Assembly: GCA_019649035.1 (NCBI GenBank)
Contig: BMAT01009499.1
Coordinates: 323,540 to 344,698, forward strand
Length of the DNA: 21,159 nucleotides
DNA from: Elysia marginata
Lineage: Eukaryota > Mollusca > Gastropoda > Plakobranchidae
Direction of reading: 5' to 3'
The notes under the pieces were generated by a model. The model was not told where the DNA came from, searched no databases, and saw nothing but the letters and a program-made list of their open reading frames with translations. Made by a program: the position numbers and the translations under genes. Of the stretch, positions 8,931 through 19,100 are shown one piece after another. Position 1 is the stretch's first letter. Each line of letters starts with the position of its first letter.

Positions 8931-9650
8931 CCTTGACTGGTTCAGATACGATCTTATGGGCCGTTCTTAAAAAGTTTTCATAGAAGGAAGACAATAATAT
9001 TAAAGGCATTTCCTTAAGTTTTAGTTTACACCAATGATTGATTCTAGGTCCCATGCTATATACGCTGTACATTCAGCCACTTGGGTCTGTTATAAGATCA
9101 CATAATATTCAGTTCCATGTGTATGCGGATGACACTCAGTTTAATAAAGCTGTGAAACCATACAATAGCTATCTAATGATTGATACCATGGAAAAAACAA
9201 TGCTCAAGTAGAGACTTGGATGATGACTAACAGACTTAAAATGAATGAGGATAAAACAGAAGTTTTCCTTTGTGACCTGGGGAAAGTCTGTGAATCCAAT
9301 GATCAGAACCACATTTACGTAGACGAGAAAAAAATCCTTTTAGCGCTAAAGCTAAACATTTGGAGATTTTTAAAATCAAAATCTTTCAATGGAGGATCAT
9401 GTAGATCATGTTTGTAAAATCCTATCTTGTGAGCTCAGGAGAATAAGGCAGATTCCTAGGTTCTTAAATGTAGCTTCTCTACAAACGTTAATATAATTAT
9501 TCATTTTATCAAGAATTGACTATTGTAATTCTCCATTTGCTGATCTGCCAGACGAGGTCATAACTAAACTGGAACGGTTTCAAAAACGTGCTGCCACACT
9601 GACGTTAAACAGAAAAAAGGGAGATGATATTTTACCTAATAACATAAGTT
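8930..9650 (+). mobile_element. Decayed CR1/L2-like LINE, reverse-transcriptase fragment
   Basis: Translations in shifting + frames give the expected order of a non-LTR reverse transcriptase. First is DWFRYDLMGRS (from 8935), then KVFIEGRQ. ILGPMLYTLYIQPLG (from 9041) is followed by VYADDTQ (YADD at 9122-9133), the catalytic aspartate pair. Then come VETWMMTNRLKMNEDKTEVFL (as two abutting parts, from about 9209), RRIRQIPRFL, LSRIDYCNSPFADLP and LERFQKRAATLT. The LGP..YTLY..PLG, YADDTQ and DYCN signatures match the CR1/L2/Jockey side of the LINEs. At least one frameshift separates the DWF block from the YADD block and another separates YADD from NRLKMNEDKTE, and several stops interrupt it. It is a dead 5'- and 3'-truncated copy. 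Confidence 0.85.
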
Positions 9651-9659
9651 GACGTTTTT

Positions 9660-11370
9660 TAGCCAGTACGTTTGAGCTCGTGATAATTGTAGTCTTAAAT
9701 TGTCTTCCTCACACTTATTTCTAAGGAAAGAGTAATATTATTCGCATTATCAAATTTTAATTATGTTTTTAATTATTCTCAACCACACCATTATGATAAA
9801 AAGCAGTAAGAAACATTTTGTACCACAAAATCGTCCAATCAGATATATTTTACTTATATGGGGTCCTCAGTTTTGGCAGTAAAATAAGGCAAATAACTTT
9901 CTCCGACTGTTTTCGGAACATCGTCTATTTGCAAAAGGATTGGTAAATTAGTATGCTGTTATTAGAAAGGGAGTGTTGATTACTATGTCCAGACATGGGA
10001 GCAGGCTCAGGATTCCGAAGATTTTGACGGGTTGTGAAAGCACTAACAAACTAGACCCCAACTTGGCGCCAGTGGTTATACAACCGTAGTCGCTTACATA
10101 GACCTGGCGCCACTCAACGTTACTGGTATAGAGTTCACCAACTTTCTGCATTTATTCGTTCGAGTGCGGTGAAGTTTCTAGGATTTGCAGATATTGTGGA
10201 GGTGGTGGGTGAAGAAAATGATATGTAAACAAGCAAAACAACTCAGAACGGGCTGAGTTAGGTTATTTATGAATTAGGTAATAAAAATCAATGATAATTG
10301 TAAGATAGAAACTTTTCACTCGCATTGACCTCATTAGTCGGGTTTGGGATGTCGGCAATGTGAACGTTTGGAAAATACGACTATTCCTTCCAGGCCAAGC
10401 ACTGAATCTTAAGTCTCTCAAAAGAAAAAGTACAATTTCTAAAAGGACAAAATTAGTTTTAAAAACGTATCAACGCTGGGAGTCAACGCTTCCTAATATA
10501 AATTGGTGATGTCACGTTTGACGTATTTGGGCGATTTTGGGAAACATCGTATAGCCAAGGACCAAAGGACATGACAAGGAAATGACGTCCCGTATTTATC
10601 GTACGGTACTAAAAGAGTACGGATGATTCATGTTTTTTTTATCTTATTCAAATAATTTGAATTTTGACTTTAACGAGATACTTCTTGAACACAAATTGAT
10701 CTCTAAGCAATCGTATAAGAGAGTGTATCGAATAAAATATAGTTTTGCTATTAATTATAAAGAGCAGCGGAAAAAGGCATGTGGCGCGCTCTGGGTAGAT
10801 TGCTACCACTTGGTACGATAAACAAACGCCCAGCTTACAATTTTGAGTAAAGTCGCCTCAAAAAAATTCAAGGATGCAAATTAATGACCATAAATAATTA
10901 GATGTCATTGGTAGTGCGCGTTCACTAAAGACTTGTGTGTTTTAAAGGTCACAAAAGCATTTTCGAATCTCTTTCGAAAAAGATATTTTAGTGTCCAAAT
11001 CGGTATCTGTTACGGTAATATGACAAATTTTGTTACCTGTTATAAAAAAAATCGGGTTTTGCTTTCAGAAAAAAAAGATGAATAAAAATTTGCTTAAACT
11101 TCTGTGTGAAATACAGCCGTTTATTACAACTTGACACATTGACACATGCTTGTGATGAAGGATTAAAAGAAGAGTAGGAAATTAAAATATGTACGGTAAT
11201 AAAAAAAAAGCATTGATGTAGTCTGTCAAGGTAAATGGTACAAGTGAGATGAAAGAAACATTCAGTAACAAGCTGCTTTGTTTCACGCCGTCGATTATCT
11301 ACAAACACATCTGCTCCATGTCAAGTAAACTAAACAGAAGTATGAAATACGTCTAGTTCACTGGCATCAT
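9660..11370. other. Intergenic stretch, no gene recognised
   Basis: No coding or RNA signal stands out. Three CRE-like half or full sites cluster within about 85 bp: TGATGTCAC (10507-10515), TGACGT (10519-10524) and TGACGTC (10583-10589). Two TGGCGCCA palindromes lie 41 bp apart at 10064 and 10105. Short open frames (for example 11033-11308 minus) have no recognisable motif. Confidence 0.45.
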
Positions 11371-11379
11371 AAGCTGTCT

Positions 11380-11535
11380 TAGTTCCTGACCCAGCCTAGC
11401 ATCGTTCACACGTCAGGTTCTAGTGTGGGCGGGGCCTGCTCTCCGCCGTGAGTACCACTGAGTGAGCAGAGAGAGAGGGCTGCTAACTAGCTGGAACTTT
11501 ATTGGTGCTGACAGACAGTTTATCGGCATCTTTTC
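11380..11535. promoter_or_regulatory. GC-rich island with a GC box, possible distal regulatory element
   Basis: Within AT-rich surroundings this segment carries a perfect GC box, GGGCGGGGCC (11427-11436), then CTTTATTGG, TGACAGACAG (a MEIS/TGIF-type core) and GTTTATCGG further right. CCGTGAGTA just after the GC box also resembles a 5' splice site, so an upstream non-coding Tlx exon cannot be excluded. Everything here is motif-level inference. Confidence 0.25.
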
Positions 11536-13060
11536 CCTCCCCCATCTCTTTTCATCTCAAAACTATCTCACATGTCATTTTAATGTTTCCACATATTCAT
11601 TCTACGGTGAAACTGACGACAATCTTGAATGACTTAGGGTTTTGAACCTGTACATTTTTATAGAATGAAAAGTTTTCTTGTATGTTTTATTCTGTTAATT
11701 CGTCCATTTTAGCTACACTCCCTTAAAAACTTGGCAAGCGAGGGTGCGTTTTATCACAGTAAATGTGAAGTGAAATAGGTGTGGCCAACAGAGACAATCT
11801 GCCTCTAACCCCACCCATTTCCCAAACTAAACCTCCTTCCCTATTATGAATACGCCTCGTACTCCCTCTTTGAACTTTAAAGGTTATTGGATGAACTAAT
11901 CATTGCATCATCACCCCATTTGCTTTGCAGCGTATTTGGAACATGTTTCGTAAGTTTTTGACTCTAGGAAGGAAGAGGGTAGTTGACCCCAAAACTCAAT
12001 GTGGCAGAGACCACTACTAAATCAGTGATATCATTGTTAAGTCTTGGCGTCTGATCAACACCGGTAACTGCTTTCTCAAAGCTGCCACAGCATCTTTTCA
12101 ATTACTGCCATCGAAACCATAAGTCAAACAAAACCTTGTCCGTGGAGTGTGCAAACTTTGTTACAGTCCAAAAATGTTTAATAAGCCATTACATGTTTTG
12201 ACTCACATGAAGGAAAATTTAACAAAAATAATGCTGCAATGAGATGAATTTGTCTCTACTTTCCCTTAGATCCTGAGTAGTAAAAACGTATCATTTTCTT
12301 TCCTCATGATGAAAGAACTAGTCGCAGGTACGAATCTTTAGTAGCTGCAAAATTGCATTAAACATAAAATGGGTGAAGACTTAAATTAATAAAACAAAGA
12401 TAAAAGAAGGACAGAAATTGATATAAGAATAAACAAACGGGGCTTGGAAAGGGGTGGGGGAGGGGGGGTGTTACATAGCATACGCGAAGGGACAGAGGCA
12501 GTAAGGTAAAAGAAGAGAGATAGGCATGATAACGCAAATATGGAAACATAGATAGAGAGATTTCAACAGTGACAGTCAGTTATTTACATGTAAAGTAGAG
12601 GACTTAGGAAAAGGTCACAAATATAACATAAATTTAATTAGAAATAAAACACCTACGTGTTTTCCAAAGTTTTTGTTTCTTGAGACAGCGCAAAAAATTG
12701 AATATTTTGGAAGATAAAAATTGTAAATTTCTCATAATTCATAAGCACTGTCTTCTGTCTTTTAAAGTTTCGGTTGTTTATTTAGGAAAAAACAATTGAA
12801 AAAAAAACTGGGCCTCCATTTGCTGTAGCGAAAGTATATATGTGTATGTGTTTTTATTAAAAGGTAGTTCTTCAGAGTGAATTTTTCAGTAAAAGTGATT
12901 GATTTTTTGCTGAATTAATATACAGAACAGTTGTACCCGTAATGTCTTTTTTTCCCAATTTGTTGTGACAAGCCTTTTTTCTTACTCTTAGAAAGATAAA
13001 AAATTTCTCCACTTTCCGTTCGTTTTGATGTAGTTTATTTTAGAGCAAAACACAGGAGCA
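11536..13060. other. Intergenic stretch, no gene recognised
   Basis: The sequence around 11860-11960 (CTTTGAACTTTAAAGG, GCATCATCACCCC, ATTTGCTTTGCAG) is relatively complex and could be regulatory. The rest is AT-rich with homopolymers. One TACATGTA occurs near 12585. No coding pattern was found. Confidence 0.45.
12439..12468 (+). other. G-run cluster, G-quadruplex candidate
   Basis: GGGG, an 8-base spacer, GGGG, T, GGGGG, A and GGGGGGG. The last 18 bases alone can supply four G3 tracts if the G7 run is split around a single-G loop. Confidence 0.6.
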
Positions 13061-13430
13061 CTTAATGAAAGAAACGACCATACAGTAAACGTAGAGAGAG
13101 TCTTCGAGGCTCAGTAAGAGAGTGAGCAGGGTAGGGAAAAATATTCCTGGAAGCTGGGTGTAAAAAGACATCGAAATTATGGCGATGTTTGTTAACTAAG
13201 ATTCATCCCGAGTTAACGAGACTCGATGTTTAGGATGCTTCAGTGACTCGGGCTGGCCGTGTTGACAGCTCAATGTAAGCCACCAAGGAGCTGAGACCGG
13301 CTCAAGTTTTATATTAGATTGGAGTTTTGTTAGCCTGCCTTCAAACCGTACCGAGTGCTCACCATGCGTTCTGCCTCATCCAGAGTAGCAAATCTGCCTT
13401 CTAACTCCTGATTTGATGTCTTCATGTATT
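13060..13430. other. Higher-complexity non-coding island upstream of Tlx
   Basis: Balanced composition and no simple repeats for about 370 bp, 1.6-2 kb before the Tlx start codon. It contains TGTTTGTTAAC (forkhead/HNF1-like), GAGTTAACGAG and TGACAGCTC (MEIS-like) cores, and a GAGCTGAGACCGGCTC inverted pattern near 13289-13304. No open frame is supported. It is a candidate for proximal Tlx regulatory DNA. Confidence 0.3.
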
Positions 13431-14371
13431 CTGTATTTATAAGCTTACATATTTTAGCTTATAATAACTGGAAATATTACTAAAAGTATCCATGTTAAGC
13501 CTGTGCACTTTCCTACATGTGGACTAACTGTGGTAAGTTAAAAATAGTTCAATAAACTATGCAGCGAGGCAGTATCATGTTGAAGTTTTTATTGTGGATG
13601 TTAAATACTATCAAGAGGTAAAAAATTCATTTGATTTAATTGAAAAAAAAATTACCATATTTTAACAGTGCTGCAGTGTTATACTCTTTAGCACTTACAG
13701 AGCAGCTAAAAAATTTGTGTGTTACCTGTGAGATTTTCAAAAATTAATTTAGGTCAGTTTCTCTTATTACAGTCAAAATAGAAGGTCTTTCAATTTATTC
13801 GGCTTCTCCGTTTCAAATCCGTTCTGGTAAAACGAACGGATCGAAAAAAGGAAAGCTGATTTAAATATTATGTAACTATAATCTACACAAATTCATAAGA
13901 ACTGTGCCTTCTTCAAATACTCTTTATACCCCCACATGGGGGTAATCACTAAGTTTGGCTGTTTCATGCAAAGTTTATAGAAGATTGGGGTTTTCTTCTT
14001 TCATATACAGCATTCTAGCGAGATCTGTCACTTTGTTTAAGAAATTAAACCTCATCATAACTGAGGGAGGCAACGCCAAAGCTTGATTAACTCTCGATCC
14101 AATCGTCATCCAAGTTCTGGTTTGTTCGAACTCCATTTTTTTTTATTTAGGAGAAATTTCGGTAGCTGAAAAATGACTATCTCTATAAGGTCTCATTTTC
14201 ACTAAACTGTCTACAAAAATATAGATTCGTCTTACAACAGTTCCACTTTCATTAGGCTTGTGTTGCTATATATATAAAATATCTGACTTTTAGTAAGACA
14301 TTCAGACGCCGTTATTTCTGTTTTATAAATTGGAGAGTGAGAACAAGCAAGAACTCATGACTTTAGTCGTC
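13431..14371. other. AT-rich stretch, nothing recognised
   Basis: No coding pattern, RNA gene or clear repeat. CCCCCACATGGGGG at 13929-13942 is a small dyad with 5-6-bp arms. Confidence 0.5.
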
Positions 14372-14446
14372 AAGTATTTTACACTTTGAGATCTAGACAT
14401 TTCTTATAATTTAAGAAATGTCTAGATCTCAAAGTGTAAAATACTT
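14372..14446. repeat. Perfect 35-bp inverted repeat with 5-base loop
   Basis: The left arm, 14372-14406 (starting AAGTATTTTACACT and containing GAGATCTAGACATTTC), and the right arm, 14412-14446, are exact reverse complements over all 35 positions. They are separated only by TAATT. The pairing stops abruptly at both outer ends, without decaying flanks. CATGAC occurs on both sides (14356 and 14458), which is probably coincidence. With no mismatch, the structure is either recent, held by selection on the hairpin, or a sequencing or assembly foldback. Confidence 0.95.
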
Positions 14447-15009
14447 ATTATATTGAGCATGACAAAGAGTATCTCTTATTGTTTTAGCTACTGTAAGCGA
14501 CTATTAGTTGAGTAAATCGAATAACAAAACTTGAAAATTAGAATTTCAGCTAAGTCATTAATTGTGCCAATAGATAAATCAATTTATTGCTACTTCAGAA
14601 ACATTTTATAATGTAAGTGTTTTTTATTTTATTTCGTACACTAAATCAATGTAACTTACAGTTACACAAATACTCTATGAATAAGCTATAATTGCTGTTT
14701 TCTAAATGAAGAAAAGACTCTGTAGAATAAATATTTTAAGTGAAAACTTTGTTCATTAGCCCTTCTAAAGTATCTAACTTGTGCAATAATTAATTCTTCA
14801 CTTTTCAGGGTTTTTTTTTCAGTAAGTAACAAAAATACATGATTTATCACTTCAATAGAAAAAAACGTTAGTTTGTTTAATGTGCTCACTATTTCAGATG
14901 ATACACACACACTGATGGCGTCAGTGAACTTGCACTTGCACAGTTTTGACTGCTGGGTTCAGCACTCGAGGAATACCATACCATAGCTCGTAAGCGGGGG
15001 CTAAGCATT
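14447..15009. other. Tlx 5' flank / probable 5' UTR with a candidate uORF
   Basis: AT-rich to about 14890, then more balanced. In the Tlx reading frame the nearest upstream stop is TGA at 14947-14949, with no ATG between it and 15010. An out-of-frame ATG at 14915 (TGATGG context) opens a 23-codon frame (MASVNLHLHSFDCW and on) that stops at TAG 14984-14986, 23 bases before the Tlx ATG. No TATA box or start site can be placed with confidence. TTTCAG at 14891-14896 could act as an acceptor if an upstream non-coding exon exists. Confidence 0.4.
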
Positions 15010-16198
15010 ATGGAGGGTCAACTGCTCAAGTCAGATGTCCTTTCTTTTGGTATCGATACCATCCTGTCCCAATCACATCAGAACAATCCAGGGTGTTTTA
15101 CTACATTTCATTCCAACAAAGAGGTTGCATTGGAAAGGACAGTACGACACGAGGATAGGAAGGAAAACAGTCAAGGAAGTGGCTACAGTCAAGAAGATGA
15201 CTGCCTGACGGACAAAAATGAGTCGGGTAAATGCCTTCCAGACGAGAATAAAGTGAGAGACAGGGATAAACAAGTAGGTTTTCTGAATGCGAGTGTTGAG
15301 ATGGACACAGATCCTTTTAAGCCAGATCTTACCAATACACCAACACTTTCCGAAACACAGAGCAAACTTGGTACAACACACAGTGATTGTTGTACCGAAC
15401 TTGAAAGGATTCCTTATGGTGCCAAAGGAAACCATACACCATTCCGCGCTGAGGTCGCAACAGACCCAGATCGGCTAACACCTCGTGAAAACAATGACCG
15501 CGAAAAAGATGAGCCGCTTTTAAAAATGAAATCTTCAGAGGTGAGATCTCATGTGGCTCATACTTGCACTGAAGGCAACCAGAATTTAAACGTTAGGTAT
15601 TCAGAAAACCAAAATATTTCCCCACCACAAACACCTTCCGCATCCTTGTCGCCGCAGCCGTCTCAAACGCACCCTGGACCACTGAACTTCGGACTTCCCC
15701 GACCCATTCCACTCATTTGCTCCTCCCAGATAGCCGAAAAGGTTCAAAGTCCGCAGGGTTTTAGTGTGAACGAGCCGAACTCTCCCTATATAGGTTGGCC
15801 TGTGCTCAAATCTCTCTATCCTGCAGCATCTTATGGCTCGCCTGGATCTGCTGCAACTGTGGCTGGCCTATCCAGTTCATATCTAAGCCCAGGTTCACCA
15901 GTGTCTTCCATCTACAGTTTCCAGCTCCCTCTACCCCAGCACCTGCACTACATAAAGGGGTTAAACTCCGTTGCCACACCTAACCACGGAATTAGCCTTC
16001 CTTCAACGGTTTCTACTAGTGACTCTGAAGCCAGATCCCCCAATTTCCCAATAATGGAGACCTCATTAAGTCAAGGGTACATTCAGCGAGTCATGTCTTA
16101 TATTGCTGGAGAGCCACATATCCTTAATTCCTGGTCGACGCTGAAAGCAAGTCGTTCGCAACACCAGTGGTCAGATGGGAATGCAGATTCTCTGCCAG
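15010..16198 (+). CDS. Tlx: Tlx coding exon 1: long N-terminal region
   Basis: It encodes residues 1-396 plus the first base of codon 397. The ATG at 15010 has A at -3 and G at +4 and is the first ATG after an in-frame stop at 14947. [10 protein letters not shown] (residues 11-20) is the eh1-like motif. Residues about 40-200 are charged and Ser/Thr-rich, and about 204-310 are rich in Pro and Ser ([16 protein letters not shown], then [13 protein letters not shown]). Such low-complexity composition is usual for transcription-factor activation or repression regions. The donor is CAG|GTAGGT at 16199. The frame runs on only four codons into the intron before a stop at 16210-16212. Confidence 0.95.
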
Positions 16199-19100
16199 GT
16201 AGGTATAGTTAGAGCAGACAGCCGTTGCGTTTTGTGAATTTAAAAATATTCTCCTCTTAGCCATTTATTAACATAATCTCAAACTGACGATAACCTGAAT
16301 TTAAATACATGAATGGTCATATCCTGCCTGTAGGCATTTCTACTCTAAATTTTATCCAAACACCTTTTAAGTGGTATTGTGACAACAAATGCAAAGGTAC
16401 TCCTGCACCGAACCTAACAATAGCTTAAAAGTTATAGCCATTTCGTATTTACTATTTAAAACTCAAACCATCAATTTCACAACCCGTCATCTCAATAGAA
16501 AATCCTTTTTAACCTTAACCTGAGTTGACGTTAAGGATACACGCATTGAGTGCAATATCATACTGTTATACTTTCAACGTCATCACGAGTTTTCATCTTT
16601 TACCCAAAAGTTGAAAATTGTATGTATAAGGAATTTTTTTTTTAATCTTAGTGAAGTTTTTCACCCTAAAAAGTCAATTCTATCAAATGCTAAAATCTAC
16701 TCGGAAAAGTTCTTGAACATGACTAACACTATACATGTACACACTGTACTAAATTGAGTAGCTACTCTCTAAAGTCTGAAGCGTTAACAAAAATCATCTA
16801 CTATAAGAAGTATCTCTACCCAAAGTTCGCAGGGTTTTGATATTTATAATCCTAAATGTTGCCTATCACCTAGTGTGGTATATCTGGGATAATTGTGGAT
16901 TGAAATTGAAAAAGTGTTTGAAACTGAATTCAATGGGGTATTATTCATGAAAAGAAACATGTCACTTTCTAATGCATTAAATTAATTCCTTAACGCAAAA
17001 TAAGATTGCGGCGAGGGTTGAGAAATTGTCAAAAGTTCTTGATGGGTGCTTTGATAAAGTGCTCCTTAAGTACTTAAAATGCTTTAAATGAGAATCCAGA
17101 CAGGCCATAACCAATCAATTTACAATATCTCGAACTTACAGATGAGTAGCAGTTAAATTCGCATCACTCTATCAAATTCGAAAAACTTTACGGCCTATGG
17201 TCGGGTATTCATTTGAAGCCTGAGAGATATGAGGAGATGAATTTTATTTAGGATTTAAGTTCGTTTTGTCAGGCTACAACACTAGGAGTCGAGGTCCAGA
17301 CTCGAAAACGCAGTGCCTATTACAAGACCTTGACAACATGTTTCATTTTGAACATTTAATTTTTTTAAACAACTGCAAGTTTCTTAATTAAAATTTTACG
17401 ATAAAGAGAATGGTAGGTTAGCAAACGGTCTTTGGCCTAATATTTAGTCCTAAAAACATCTGCAATTTTTCTCTTCTCTTAGCTTCTCTAAGATGCAGCC
17501 AAAACTGCAGAGTCCCATATCAACCCAAGAAGAAGAAACCAAGAACTTCTTTCACTCGTCTGCAAATCGTTGAGTTAGAAAAACGCTTTCACAGGTAAAC
17601 TGCATGCCGCATCTTTAGTTGCTTTACCGTGCAAACTCGTGTGCAAAAATACCTCGAAAAACTTATACAAGCTGGGAATTGCCATCTACATTTGCGGTAG
17701 TTGTCGTCTAAAAATAACATCGCTTTTGTCTCCTTTTCTCATTAAAATAAATTGTATGGAAAACAAGGAACTTTGTGATCATGTACATGTACATGTGTGT
17801 TAATTACAGTTATGCCATGTTAAAGATTTCAAAAGAAAAAGTAGTACATGTATATCTAGGTATTTGCTTTACGAAAGACCGCACATTACTGCATAATATT
17901 AATAATTACATAATACAAATTATTATTGCTAAAATAACAAGCTTGGATTCTTATAAGTTTCTCAGACATACAGGACTTACTTAAGGCCAATAAAGGCGAT
18001 CAGTTCCAACTAACATATTTTTACAAAATTTTAGACCACAGACTACAAACCCTTTTTGCAAAATTTTTTTTACAAAAAAAGTTTCTGCTGTCTCCTATTT
18101 ACTCTCTCATACTTTAGGTGAGTTAGACGCATTGCTGTTGGTAAAGCTCTTCGATTGAATTTTATCGTTCTAGATTGTACGACATCTCTTCATTGGCAAA
18201 TTTAAACTTTACTTTTTTTTCAATGATTTTTATTTTTACATAATTGTTTACAAGGCTCTGCTTTTAAATGAACCGATTTAATCCCCATGAACTTGCACCA
18301 ACAAGACTTGGTATCCTAGTTTATTCATTTGTCATATAATTTTCTAATCAGACAGAAATATCTGGCCTCGGCAGAACGTTCCTCTCTCGCCAAGATGCTA
18401 AAGATGACAGACGCTCAAGTAAAGACTTGGTTTCAGAACAGGCGCACTAAGTGGAGGTGAGCTAGAAACTAGACTTGGTAATAAGTTTATGAATATAGTC
18501 AATTTAGCCATGTACATAGGAACTACATGTATACACCCTAAATGCGAAATTACTATTTGTCCACAAAAGACGGAGTAGAATCTAAAAACTGGAAGGAAGA
18601 AAGCCTCGACTTTGTTTGCATAAAATTCCAATCATGCTATTTTCAAATTCTAGCTTATACAATAAAATTATATTGACATGGATTCTTGTGGAATGCCCAA
18701 ATATTTTTGGATCTTTAAACTGTACATGTATAATTATTCATTGACAAATTAAGGGTATGTACTCAAAAAATGAAAAGCAATAGAGAATTTTTATTTTGGT
18801 GTTTCTAAAGATCAACAACTATGAACTCGCATCAATAACAGTACATACTTATGTAAACTACATTAAATGGGATCGCTCCGAAACTAATGTGAACACTTTC
18901 CTATTTCTTTAACCAATAAATAAAGAATCTGTAAAAGGTCTACACAAAAGAATTAAAAGCACAACGATTGCACCAAGTCTAAGTAGTAAGCTAACTCTTA
19001 TCTAATGCTCTGTCTACATAATAACAAAACAAGATAAAGTCCTCATTGCAAATTGTTCAGACATACGTCAGAGACGTTGCTAAATCTCTTCAGGCGAATC

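Noticed and set aside
10064-10112. Two TGGCGCCA motifs as a primer-binding-type signal of a retroelement
   Set aside because: The motif is an 8-bp palindrome repeated 41 bp apart, with no terminal repeats or coding domains nearby; chance or a protein-binding dyad is simpler.
14356-14463. CATGAC on both sides of the perfect hairpin as a target-site duplication
   Set aside because: The two copies lie about 10-11 bp away from the hairpin arms rather than abutting them, and a 6-mer match at this distance is easily coincidental.
16199-16212. Exon 1 read as a stand-alone 400-residue intronless gene
   Set aside because: CAG|GTAGGT at 16199 is an excellent donor, and the homeodomain exon downstream has exactly the matching phase; only four extra codons would be added before a stop.
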